64,000 bases of DNA from Marchantia polymorpha subsp. ruderalis (Eukaryota > Streptophyta > Marchantiopsida > Marchantiales > Marchantiaceae), in the NCBI GenBank assembly GCA_037833965.1, contig AP031354.1, forward strand, positions 23,166,001 to 23,230,000, read 5' to 3'. Shown piece by piece: positions 1 to 11,595 of the stretch. The notes beneath the pieces are model-generated. The model worked only from the letters and a program-made list of their open reading frames with translations, was not told where the DNA came from and made no database searches. Both the position numbers and the translations under genes were made by a program. Each line of letters starts with the position of its first letter. Positions within the stretch are counted from its first letter, which is position 1.

Positions 1-457
1 ATATTTACCAAAATAAACTTTGGTGGGTTTGAATATTTCGCATTAGGTGAAAACATGACATTGGTTCATCCAAATTTCTAAAATTCTTATTCTTTCTAGA
101 TTGAGATGACGATATGGCATTTGAGAACTTAGTACTTCTAAAACTTCCAATTGATACTAAATCAATTTTATTGGTTAAATTTAGTCCAATCATCATAGTT
201 GGATTTAGTGAAAAATGAGTTTATGATAATAATTTTGTTTGTTATATTACTTCTACTTCATACATATAACAACAGGTTCTTAAAATTTCTAGAATGTTGT
301 AATTGAAGAAAAAAAAAATTTAAATCAAATGATCATGAATCATTAGGTTGATCAAATGACACTATGTAGTTTGTATGGTGAGAAGACTACATTGAGAACA
401 TTTAGTAAACTATTATATAAAGATAAAATCAAGTAATTTTTTACTTTGAATATATGA

Positions 458-502
458 GAAATTTATAAGTCGTTGAGTGTAATTCAACGACTTATAAATT
501 TC
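458..502. repeat. Perfect 19-bp inverted repeat (hairpin 1)
   Basis: The left arm at 458-476 (gaaatttataagtcgttga) is the exact reverse complement of 484-502. The loop is 7 nt, GTGTAAT. It lies in AT-rich non-coding DNA, 22 bp before a second hairpin with the same loop. Confidence 0.9.
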
Positions 503-524
503 AATTTCAAATAAATTTCAATAA

Positions 525-569
525 ATCCTCATGACTATGTTGAGTGTAATTCAACATAGTCATGAGGAT
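525..569. repeat. Perfect 19-bp inverted repeat (hairpin 2)
   Basis: The left arm at 525-543 (atcctcatgactatgttga) is the exact reverse complement of 551-569. The loop is again GTGTAAT, identical to hairpin 1. Only the inner TTGA/TCAA end of the stem is shared, and the outer stem sequence is unrelated. Confidence 0.9.
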
Positions 570-3500
570 GGAACAATCAAATTTGCGTAAACTGGTTGAG
601 TATCACTTTGGAATGAAAAAGATCAATGTTGTCGAATGGTCAAAAAATTTCTAACTTGTTATCACTTTTTACGAGTTGTTTTGACAAAAATTTGTAATTT
701 TTTGAATCCAGTGAATATGATCAACCTCAAATCACATTCCGTGATGAAACAAATGAAGAAGATTGACACAATAATAACATCATTATCTACTCTAAATCAT
801 TATGAACAAATCATTTACAATTTTTTTTGTAAGTAATTATCTACCTAGTAAAATGAAACAACACACTTGATAATGATCGATTGTAAGTCAACAATTAACA
901 ATCGATTCACAAAAATAATTTTTTTTAATCTCATCATTTATTCATTGTATATTGATTATAAAAAATAAGATTATCAAATGCATCAAGATGATTTTCAATC
1001 TTAAATCTCAAAAATTTCAAAGAGACATACAACAATAATACTTGCAATAAAATTGTTTTGTTAGAACTCAAATAATAATATACATTCGTCATAATCATAC
1101 ATTCAACTAAAGGTTGTAAATGTAATATGAAAATAATCATAAGTATTTAATTGTAGTCGTTGTTGTTGTAGATGTATGCTTCTAGCATTCATCTGGCTTC
1201 TTGTATGCTTCTAGCTAAATCTAATCTAGTAGCCTTCCGGAAACTCTCCGCTTTTAGAAATTCTTTGATACCTTAAAGAAACTGGCCCAATAACTTCTAA
1301 ATGCTCAATCGATATGGGTTATTCTCTGTAGGCATTGACATATGGATGTAGGGAATCGAAGCGATTGACAGAGGGATGATGTGATAGTTACTATCACAAG
1401 CTCTTTGAGATGCTGGTCTTGGTACTCCGCATGCCGACCTTTTTGCCGACCTTCACTCTCGGCGACGAGGTGGTTGCTGCCTTGTTGACAAACGTCAGAT
1501 TGATGTTGCATGTGATAGTGGGAGATGCGTTTCTCGATCTACTTAAACAAAGAAGGAAAGATGTACCGACCTACCTTCTCAAGATCGGTCCATCCTACCT
1601 TCCGATCATATCAGTGGATGTGATCAGAGAGATGTGTAAGCGTGGAAGATGACGATGTGCCTATTTTGATGTTGGCAAGACACGACATTGTATTGTTTGA
1701 GCTGAGCTACCATTATTTAGTCAGAATTGGAGTTAAGTTACACTCCTTCGCGTCATGGATTTGTCCGATCCGTGGAGTAATGTACGTTAACTCCGAGAAT
1801 CTGCGCGTTTAAAATTAATTTTGTCCGCGCACTAGACATAACCGGGGGAAACAAAATTAAGACATTTGATTTCGCCCACAAATCTCTATCTAATAGGTTT
1901 TATGATGATCATGATAAATGGTCATCATATCATCCGAAACTTTACAATGGAGCTAATAGTCTCATGAAGTTGAGTGAAATTCTATTGCATTGTCACGGAG
2001 GTGGTGCCATTTCTGAGTACGCATCATTGATTGGAGATCCAAGCAATGATGAGTTAGAAGTAAAGAGTTCCCTTATACAATCTCTTTTCTGTTTCTGTAC
2101 TCGATCTATTTCAAAGACCCCATTGATTGGTGCCGTTGGATTCGGCACGAATCAGGTGTCTAGAGTTGTTTAGATCTATGATCTTAAAGTTCTTTTTGGC
2201 TAATTTCTTCAAAAGCATATAATGATCACGCATGTGCAGGCATAGTCGTATTAGGCGACTATATACAACAACTCCTAAATCACCTAAACTATGACGCATT
2301 TTGACATTTAAGCTAATGTGTCAAGGGCAATCAAGGAGGAAAAAATATGGATGGAACAACCAATGAGGAAGAGGTAGACAAGTATAAATTAATCAAGATT
2401 ATATCAACCCGTTAGAGTCTTTACATGTTTACATTCAAGATGATCATAAATCATCGATTGAAAAGTCAAAAGTGCGAGTCATATTCTCAACAATTCATTT
2501 TGTTCTGCTCACTTTTTACAATTAGAGTAATTATTGGTGCATTGTTTGATCTTGTTAAAATACAATAATTTGAGCTCAAAGTTTAGATTTGCCATCGTAG
2601 TTTTATTTTTTCGCTTCCAAAAGTTAGAATCTACTTATTTGACATTATTGTCCTGCTTGTACATTAAAGACCTTTCACATGTAAACTTATTGATTGGAGA
2701 GCCATGAGACGATTGAAATTTCTCAGAACAAAACTTAATGAGTAGTTTTGATATCATTGTACTTGTTATCATACTATCAAAAGCAGAGAGCATAATAGAG
2801 TACAGATTTTTTTCTACTTTGTTACTACTATGTATCTTGTCTTCACTCATTTGAGTTGCATAAAGTTGGGGAATATTACTAATGTTATGTATTTGTTTAA
2901 GCTACCTTCGACATGATCCATTAGCATTTTCTAAATATCAAGTCTTAACTTTTTATGAAATTTTGATTAAACCGTCTAGAAAAAAATATATGTTGAAATT
3001 AAGTTTGTATAGCTGAATTTCTTAGAATCATTGACAACTACTTCACTGAAAATGAAGTAAAAGAAGTGTAGTACTTTCTTAGGATTTTTTGCTTATTTTG
3101 CTCATTACTTTGATTCTATAATATTTGTCATTGTGTATTAGTAAATATTTCTTTTTTTTCTCTTTATTCAAAAAGTTTATGTTCTAAACGAGACATATAT
3201 TATGTTGTTGTTGAAGGAATATTCTTGTTTAATCTCAATTTTCCAAAAAAAAAACAACTTTTGTTCCGCTTGGCTATGCTTCATGTGTGTTGCGGTACAT
3301 CATTTTGTATGGCGTCTTGAACTTATCAGTTTCAGGTATGATGTTCTAGCTAAACCTGATTTACAAATGTGATCTCGTATCAAAATTAGTAATCAAAATT
3401 AGTACTTTTGTTAGGATTATTTGTGCTGCCAATCTACAAAATATTGTCAATCTTCTTTGACGTTCTTGGACATTTTCATGAGTGTTTGACTCGACGACAC

Positions 3501-5780
3501 ATAAACCAGATCTTGTTGTGAAGAAGATAATTAATAATGTCATCAAATAGCGATTCTTTTCAGTGATGATTAGATTTATTACTCATCTAACACAACAACT
3601 GAAAATGATTGCGGAAATACAAACTACATGTGTTCCGCTTGTTAAGCGTTAGCTTTCAATACAGAAGTTCATCACTTGATTTAAAATCTATCGGACAGAG
3701 TTGCTTGTTTATATTGGATCAACATAGTAAACTTCTGTCTCATCTTGACTATGATGAATTGCAATTCTTTATATGCAATATTTCACTGCTCGAGTAACTG
3801 TCGCTTTTTGTGTTATTCAAAATTTAACTATTATAGTAATTCGGTAGCAAAATGTACTAGATCAACTTTCATTAACGATGTTGGAGTGATTGGATCGCTA
3901 GATGAAGATTCAATTGCAAATATTTATATATCAACTCATGTAATTGTTGATTATAATGAGGTTGCTTCATCAAGTGTTTAAGAATTTTTCATTGGGTTGA
4001 AATCTACTCAATAAAGTCGATGAAAGCAATCTACAAAATCTTCAACACAATATCGCTCTAGTTTCTGTCATTACTCATTACATGCTATCATATCGTTGAA
4101 ATTTGTTCTTAACAAGATTGAAACACTAATGCAATGACTGATTCTGGTTCCAATTTTCTAATGCTACCATATGAATTTGTCAAGCTATTTTAGAAGATTC
4201 GACAACTTGTTTTTCAATTAGAGCATTTTTTCATAGCTGTCGAGCACTAAGCTTTAATTCATGCTGATAGATGTGAGCATGTGGTTAAGTGCGTCGTTGA
4301 TTCACTTTCTAGCCGTTGAAGTTTCAAGTTTGTATATTCTTCATTTGATATTTGATTTCCAAATTTGATGGAATATTATGTTGCAGTTGCAACTCTTTTC
4401 CTAGAACAATCTGAGCATTGATAAGTTTTAAGTAAACAATTTGTATTGAAAATTATTTAAATCATTTTTTTTTGCAAGTACTAAATTAGCCTAATTAATC
4501 TTTTTATGACGCTAAATTAATCTAAATTAATATTTTTGAGTAGAGTAAATTAGGCATATTTAGATAATTTAGTCTAGTGAAAATTATAACTATGTCATTT
4601 TCTATTATTTTGGATTTCATGAGTGACATCTCATTAGATCAAACATTCAAATATGTAACTTGTGTTGTAAGTTTTTTTTTCATTTATCTATAACACTCTA
4701 TCGAAGTGCAAATGCGAGGTCTACATAAATCTTTTAACACTCCAATTTAAACTTTTTATTTTAATGTTGGAATGGATACAACATCAATCATGTTATAGCT
4801 TTATTATTTAAATCATGATATTCTCCAAGAACTTGGGCCAAATTAAAAAGATAAATAAGTACTTTTTTAATTAAATTTATCATATAGGAAATTTTAAATC
4901 TAATGATTGCTACAGAGCACATTATACTTTATCTCAAGTCATACTATTATTTTCTTGAATCATCAAAACTTAAATTAACATCCAATTATAGCGTCAAGAG
5001 TTAATCTATTAATGTTTGAATTTGATTGATAATATCTATGACTCAAATTTCAATCTTGAATTGGAGATTTCTTTCAAAGATTAAATATCTTTTTCTATCC
5101 ATGTCATATGAATTTCTGATACGTTTGAATTTTGTGTTGGTCTTTTTTTTCCCGTGAAAGTGAATGAATTACTTTTCTCATGATAAGAACTATATTTTCT
5201 GTATTATGTACTTCATGCTGCGAATAGACAGTTGCTAGATGCAAAGTTTGTTAACTTTTGTAACAATGTGAATATTTTGATAAGAAGTTTTCTTTTAGAT
5301 AAATTTTTACTATGATTGTGTCAAATGAGCAAAATCAAGCTCAAGATTCAATTCTAGCAATTGTGCTGATATTTTTAAAATCATTTAATAGACGTATGGT
5401 TTCATAAAAAAATAATCATTTAATGTTATATATATCTATAAATTTAAAGAATTCTCCAAGTTAAATGATTTGTGGATGCTGAAAGTGTGAGCTGATAATC
5501 AATAATATTGCATAGAATTCATACCTTCAAGTATCTATTCATTCAGATGTCTTGCTTTCACACCATTGGATTAAAATCATATTAAAAATTCAATTGATAT
5601 AACAAAACAATTTCAAGTTCAAATAACATATAACCGGGATACATTTATATTTGAATATATGAATTAGTTAGTTTTATTGTATTCAAAATCAGAAAAAAAA
5701 ATATATATGCTTTATATATACATTTCTCATGAATTTAGCACCATCATTGTCTTTGGATACTTGAAGATCTATTGAACATC

Positions 5781-6816
5781 ACACAACTTTAGAGATAGTG
5801 CAGTACGTCTATAAAGGCCGGCTGTGTCGTTAGCACGATAGCAAGTCGGATTCAAGGAAAAGCGCCGAATTTTCGCGCTGCTCGACCGGGCAATGATATA
5901 ACGGCGGCGCGGCGCGGTGGAGACTTGGAGCAGACTTCCGTCACGGTCTCCTGAGCCATGACCGCGGAGAGCACCTGAGCATGAGACGGAACGCTACTTG
6001 GACCGGTCTTCCAAGAGGATCGAACCTTCGGAATATCAAGGCCCTGCTTCTTCTATTAAAGAGTCGTCGCCGAGAGTTGTTCCTGAGCCTCGATCCAAAG
6101 TCCCAAAAGCGCATGCGTCCAATCGATCCGTCCTCCGATCGACGGCTGGTCCGTTCTCTCCGGACTCCAGCCCTGCTCTCACAAGATTCACCGGCTCCCC
6201 TGCGCGTCTCCTCTGCCCTCGACGAGTCACGAGCATTGATTCAAGTAATCGATCGCTCGTTCGTTCCTAGGAGCTACGAGCTGACAGGAATCAAGATTCA
6301 AGAGACAATAAAACGACACCCGTAAAGTCAGACTCGGGTTGCGCTCGAGGATCCGTGGTGGGGTCGATTCGATTCCGTCGCAGAATCGAGTTTTACCTTG
6401 CGATCTACTCTTCGAGGTGGGGAGTGAATTGAGGTGCGGCGCAGCTCAGCGCAGAGGAGCGCGCGGAGCGTGGCCTCGCTCGGATCAGGGACGCGATTGC
6501 GCGATTGGATGTTTAGAGTCCTCTCGAGCGATGGACGGATAATTTTGAGGTCTTAGAAATTGCCCGTTTGGGAAATCTTCGAGGATGCGAGTCGGGACGA
6601 GGCAACAGGACCCGAGACGAGGGGGAGCTGCTTGCGGATGCTGTGACAGAACTTCTGAATTGTATGGGAGTTGTTGGTTCTGCGGCGGACAGTGAGCCAG
6701 TGGGGATTCAGTAAGGTTGTCTAGACCTGGATACTTCAGAGAGTCGGCCTGCATTTTGTTGAAGAAGTAGAAGTAGAAGTAGAAGAAGAAGAGGCGGGGA
6801 AGGCGAGGGGCAAACC
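5781..6816 (+). promoter_or_regulatory. Promoter and leader region of threonine deaminase
   Basis: GC content rises sharply at about 5780, and this kilobase leads to the start codon at 6817. A TATA-like stretch (tttatatata) lies at about 5711-5720, just inside the AT-rich side. The region has several upstream ATGs: one at 5957 opens only a five-codon frame, and one at 5981 opens a 114-codon frame ending at 6325. A GAA/GTA-rich purine repeat at 6761-6793 sits just before the start codon. The transcription start and any leader intron cannot be placed without cDNA. Confidence 0.45.
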
Positions 6817-9800
6817 ATGGACTCCCTGGTGTCACTGTCGTCCACCGCGCAGCATTTAGCGGTACTCCAGTCGCACCATTCTGTTCAGGGGAGGTCTTTA
6901 TCACATAATCAACTCCAGCAGCAGCAGAGGATTTCAACATCATTTTCTGGTCTCCGTGTTTCCAAGAGTAGCAAATCTGTCGACAAGCAGCAATGTCTGA
7001 AGAAAGGTCCGTCTTCTGGGCATCTACCTGTGACAGTTGTAGCTTCTGCAGCAGACGGCACCAGCTCTTGGACTCCCACCTCTCCGGTCAAGGGCCAGGG
7101 GAAGCCCGTTCGGAGTCCACCTGCATTGGGTGGGGCTGCTGCGATCACATCACCATCGCAGGAGTCAGCCAGCTTGGGCAGTTCTAAGGAACGACTTGAT
7201 ACGAGCGCTGGTCCTTTCTTGAGAGTGTCTCCGGAGTCGTTGCAGTATGAGGCAGGTTATCTGGGAGGAATTTCGGAGAAAACAGCTCCAGTGGAGGCTT
7301 CTGAAGCGGCAGATGCTATGTCCTACTTGACTCGTATCATAAATTCAAAGGTTTATGATGTGGCAATTGAATCACCTCTCGAGCTTGCCCCAAAGCTGAG
7401 TGAAAGAGTTGCAAACCGCATTCTGCTGAAACGTGAAGATATGCAACCGGTTAGTAACCGTATGTCTAGAGGCCGCATTTTCCCTGCTACGTGTGGAATC
7501 TAATCTAGTAAGTCATGCAGCTTTCTTTACGGATTTCAGCATTCAGCGTCCGGAACATCTATGTATTTGCGTTTATTCTTCCACTTGCTGTTAGTCGGCA
7601 TTAGTCACAAGAGTGGATTTTATCATTTGCCTCAAATAACTTCACTCTTTCATTGCAAAATATATGCACAGGTATTTTCTTTCAAGCTTCGTGGGGCTTA
7701 CAATATGATGGCAAATCTATCGCGAGAACAGCTGGCAAGAGGTGTTATCTGCTCATCAGCTGGCAACCATGCTCAAGGGGTTGCTTTGGCTGCGCGCCGT
7801 TTGAAATGTGATGCTGTCATTGCTATGCCTGTCACTACACCCGAAATCAAGGTTGGGCTTGCTGCGGATGAGTCAAGTCTATGTTTTTCTAATCATTTGG
7901 AATGTTAGATTACAAGTTTCCTGGTCCTTTCTATCCTTTATAGATTGGTAGATATGCCGTATTTTATGTTCATCAGTTCAGTTTAAGCTCTCTAAATGTG
8001 ACGTATCTCAAAATCTAAACCATTTTTTAGATTTTTAGATTTTTAGATTTTAGATAAGTCACATTTAGAGATATGTTCTATGTATTTATTCTTGAAAAAA
8101 GTGGATCAACGTTGACTTCTGAGTGAGCTTATTTCCACATTTCGTAATATGTGGGTTTTGCAAGTTCAGTTTCATACTTCCCTAATTGAATTGGATGGAA
8201 GACGTGAATCACTGACTTTGAATATCGGTGGAAATCCGTGCAGTGGAAATCGGTGAAAAGACTTGGAGCAACAGTTGTGCTAGTTGGGGATGCCTATGAT
8301 GAAACGCAAGCATATGCAAAGCAGCGAGCGTTGGATGATGGTCGGGTTTTCGTGCCCCCGTTTGATCACCCAGACATCATTGCAGGTCAAGGAACCGTTG
8401 GTCTCGAAATTGTTCGTCAACACCAAGGTCCTCTGCATGCAATCTTTGTTCCAGTGGGAGGTGGTGGACTCATTGCTGGAATTGCTGCATATATGAAGCG
8501 AGTTCGCCCTGAGGTTTTCTCCTGATCATTTTAAACTACGCTAAACGGGCTGCTGCATCAGCTGATCCTCCTTTCGTGGAACCATTTTTTTGGTACCTTT
8601 GTGCAGCTTCAAGCAAGAATTTGGTCATGAGATTCCTAATACAGAGTGAGTGGGAATGTGTCAGGTTCGCATAATTGGAGTCGAACCAGCCGATGCCAAT
8701 GCGATGGCATTGTCTTTACACCATGGGCAGCGTGTTGTTCTTGACCAGGTTGGAGGTTTTGCCGATGGTGTTGCTGTGAAGATGGTAGGAGAGGAGACAT
8801 TCCGCCTGAGTCGAGAATTGATGGATGGTGTAGTCCTGGTGAGCCGAGACTCCATCTGTGCTGCTATCAAGGTGCGTAGAGATCAACTTGTAATATCTTA
8901 TTAATGTCTGCTAAATTTCGATGGCACTCTTGACCAAGTTATATACTTCAAATTTTAAGACGTTTGTTTTACCAAAGGATCAGATCGACACACTGGAGTG
9001 GTTCGGTATTCTTGATCAGCTCTAAGAAGATGCCCATGTGATTGTCTCGTGTAGGATATGTTTGAAGAGACTCGAAGTATACTAGAGCCAGCAGGGGCCC
9101 TGTCATTGGCTGGAGCCAAGGCTTACTGCAGCTATTACGGTTTGGAAAATGAGACCGTGGTTGCTATTACAAGTGGAGCAAATATGAATTTTGACCGTCT
9201 TCGTATAGTGACCGAGTTGGCGGATGTAGGAGCTCGGAAGGAAGCTGTTCTCGCAACTTACATGCCCGAGCAGGCTGGCTCATTCAAAACGTTCGTTGAT
9301 TCTGTAGGTGATTCTAGACATCCCATTGTTTCTGCTTTTATATGCTGAATTGTTGATGACTTTCATCTCATTTTCTTGAGATATTGTGTTCTTTAGGTCA
9401 TTTCAAGAAAGTCAGCTTGTTCACTGGACTGGTGGAATTTGCTATGGGTTTCTGCAAGACGGGTAGCTAGTCTGTTATTATTGTCCTAAAGCATCTAGAA
9501 GTCTACTTAGATGTAAGTACGATCTCACTTACTTATGATTCATGAATAAGAATGTTTCGAAAGCAACTGGGCACTTCCTACACAGTGAACTGCTTCAAGG
9601 TGTGCTGAAAATGTTTATGATCACTTGAACTATCCTCGCTACCAAGAATTATAATTGAGCGTCACAAGACTTCTAGCTCTCTGAGGAAGAGAAGACGGCC
9701 CTCTAGGATGCCAATCATTATAATTGTTCCAGCTGAGTACAATACAAGAACTTTATCCACATGCCTGCAGGTTGGTTATCTATATTGATTTCTTGAACGC

Positions 9801-11595
9801 CTGCAGCCTCATTACATCTCCTCTTTATAAATGCAATTCGTAGTCCCTGTCATTTCATGGCCTAACGTTGGGGCTAACTCATATGCTAAGTGACTAAAAG
9901 ATCCATGGTTGTGTTTTGCACATTATTACAGTTGTTTATAATAGAAAGATGTCCCTGCTTTCCACATGTTCTTAAAGGTGATGAATTCATTGTTCAGAAG
10001 AAGTCTCTGAGCTGAGGAGATCAAATTCTCCCAGCTTCATTCCTAATGCTACGGACTACTCTGAGAAACTTAGATATTCGGATAGAAGGAAATAGCGGAA
10101 AGCGTGGAGAAAAGTATTTAAGAAGTGTTGAGCAAGCACTTTATGGCTTTGTACAATAATTCAAAGTAATATACCATCTCCGGATCTGGTGGCAGTTGTA
10201 AGGCATTACTTTGTAGCTGGCAGGTTAACATCGTGTATCCACTTTTCATTTTCCTGTATCGAGCGACGTGGTTATCTTCAAACAACAGTTAGCTGGATAA
10301 TTGAAGAAACTCGTGAACAATTGTGTGTGCTTTAAGCCCCGTACATCTGAGTGTTGTAGAGTAAAGCATCAGTGATAAACTTTTCTTCACATCTGTGAGT
10401 TACTACGGATAATCGGACATGTGCTGTAGTTGTTCATCCCAAACTTTCCAACTGGATCTCAGACTAAGAATTTTCTAAATGATCAGGTTCCATCTATCAA
10501 GGACTGTATTGTCTCTTATTGCAGGACACAACACAAAATTCAACTGACCTTTCGTTGTAATGACTGGTTGTCGGAATTTAATTCAGGTCGGACCTGCCAA
10601 TATTACAGAGTTCAAATACCGATACAATGACGAGAACGAGGCACTAGTCCTTTGCAGGTAATGAGCTTGAATTCCTATCTCCACGCAGATGATTATTAAC
10701 CAAGACACTGGTGATATTCTCGATGCCCTACATTATCCCTGCTTACTCGTGGAGTGTTAGTGGAAGCGTTAGGCGTTCTACAAGCTGAAATTAATAACTG
10801 GTGAGGATTATACGGATGCACTAGGTTTTCACGTTTCTTCTTGTCGCTGCAGTGTTGGGGTTACTAGCGAGGCGCAGCTAGATCGTATAAAGACTAGGAT
10901 GGACGCAGCTGGATTGAGGACGTTGGATATGACCAACAATGACCTTGCCAAGGACCACTTGCGTCACCTTGTGAGTAACCCTCTTGTCTGCTTCGTGAGT
11001 AATGGGGTTGAGTTCAGTTTGATGAAAGGTCTTGTTACAACTTCGGGTTTTGAGTGATCGCTTTGAGCTGAGCAAAGACGTACCAACCACTGTCTCAGAT
11101 GGGTGGAAGAACGAAGGTGGAAAACGAGGTTCTTTTGAGATTCGTATTCCCGGAGAGGCCTGGAACACTAATGAGATTTTTAGAAACCTTCAGCCCTCGA
11201 TGGAACATCTCCCTCTTTCACTACAGAGGACAGGTATGAAAACTACCGTCTCATCTTTTATTCATGTTTGTATGTACAGGAGATTCAGGATAAAACCTTC
11301 TTCAGTTTTGGTTAGATATTATCTGAGTGTAATGCCCTTCTTTGGCTTGCAAGACTAACTATTAAGAATGTATGACTTTCCCGTTGAATTATTATTCGAC
11401 AATCGTCTTCTTCTCTGTGGACCTTATAGAACTAAATATTATGATTTCTTGCAGGGTGAGATGGGTGCGAATGTATTGGTGGGCATGCAAGTACCCAAGG
11501 AGGACGAGGCCGAATTCATAGCCTTGGCTGATACTCTTGGTTATGCTTACCAAGATGAGAGGCTAAATGAAGCGTACGAGCTTATTATGCACTAG
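6817..11595 (+). CDS. OMR1: Threonine deaminase (biosynthetic threonine dehydratase), plastid-targeted
   Basis: This PLP enzyme converts L-threonine to 2-oxobutanoate and ammonia, the committed step of isoleucine synthesis in plastids. Proposed exons: 6817-7449, 7672-7851, 8244-8513, 8665-8871, 9055-9303, 10587-10657, 10853-10970, 11099-11233, 11455-11595. All junctions are GT-AG and in phase, giving 667 aa. The first about 100 residues are Ser-rich and lack conserved motifs, as in a transit peptide. The PLP lysine is in SFKLRGAYN (about K216), and the phosphate-binding loop is [10 protein letters not shown] (about 342-351). Two ACT-like regulatory repeats follow, near YMPEQAGSF and FPERPGTL, which in this family bind isoleucine and valine. 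The start is the first ATG of the long open exon. Length slightly exceeds the usual 590-610 aa because of the long N-terminus. The enzyme is feedback-inhibited by isoleucine in plants. Confidence 0.95.
7989..8071. repeat. 83-bp foldback inside threonine deaminase intron 2
   Basis: A perfect 14-bp inverted repeat (tctctaaatgtgac at 7989-8002, its complement at 8058-8071) encloses further imperfect complementarity built from repeated TTTTTAGA units. The whole segment could fold into one long hairpin. It lies in the intron between exons 2 and 3. No target-site duplication is evident, so assignment to a MITE is only a possibility. Confidence 0.7.

Larger units (their letters stand above)
1..5780. 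other. AT-rich gene-free spacer, probably decayed repeats
   Basis: No open reading frame here is longer than about 80 codons, and none resembles a known protein. The DNA is strongly AT-rich, stop-dense and poor in CpG, with many TG/CA dinucleotides. That pattern is expected of old methylated transposons whose cytosines have mutated to thymine, but I could not recognise any element domain. Two perfect short hairpins lie at 458-502 and 525-569. Composition changes sharply at about 5780, where the GC-rich leader of the threonine deaminase gene begins. Confidence 0.6.

Noticed and set aside
1..5780. Search for a CRISPR array or phage/bacterial genes in the window
   Set aside because: No spaced direct repeats of CRISPR type occur, and all recognised genes are intron-rich plant nuclear genes.
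5981..6325. 114-codon frame as an independent gene
   Set aside because: It has no recognisable motif and lies in the leader of threonine deaminase. It is better viewed as a possible upstream frame.
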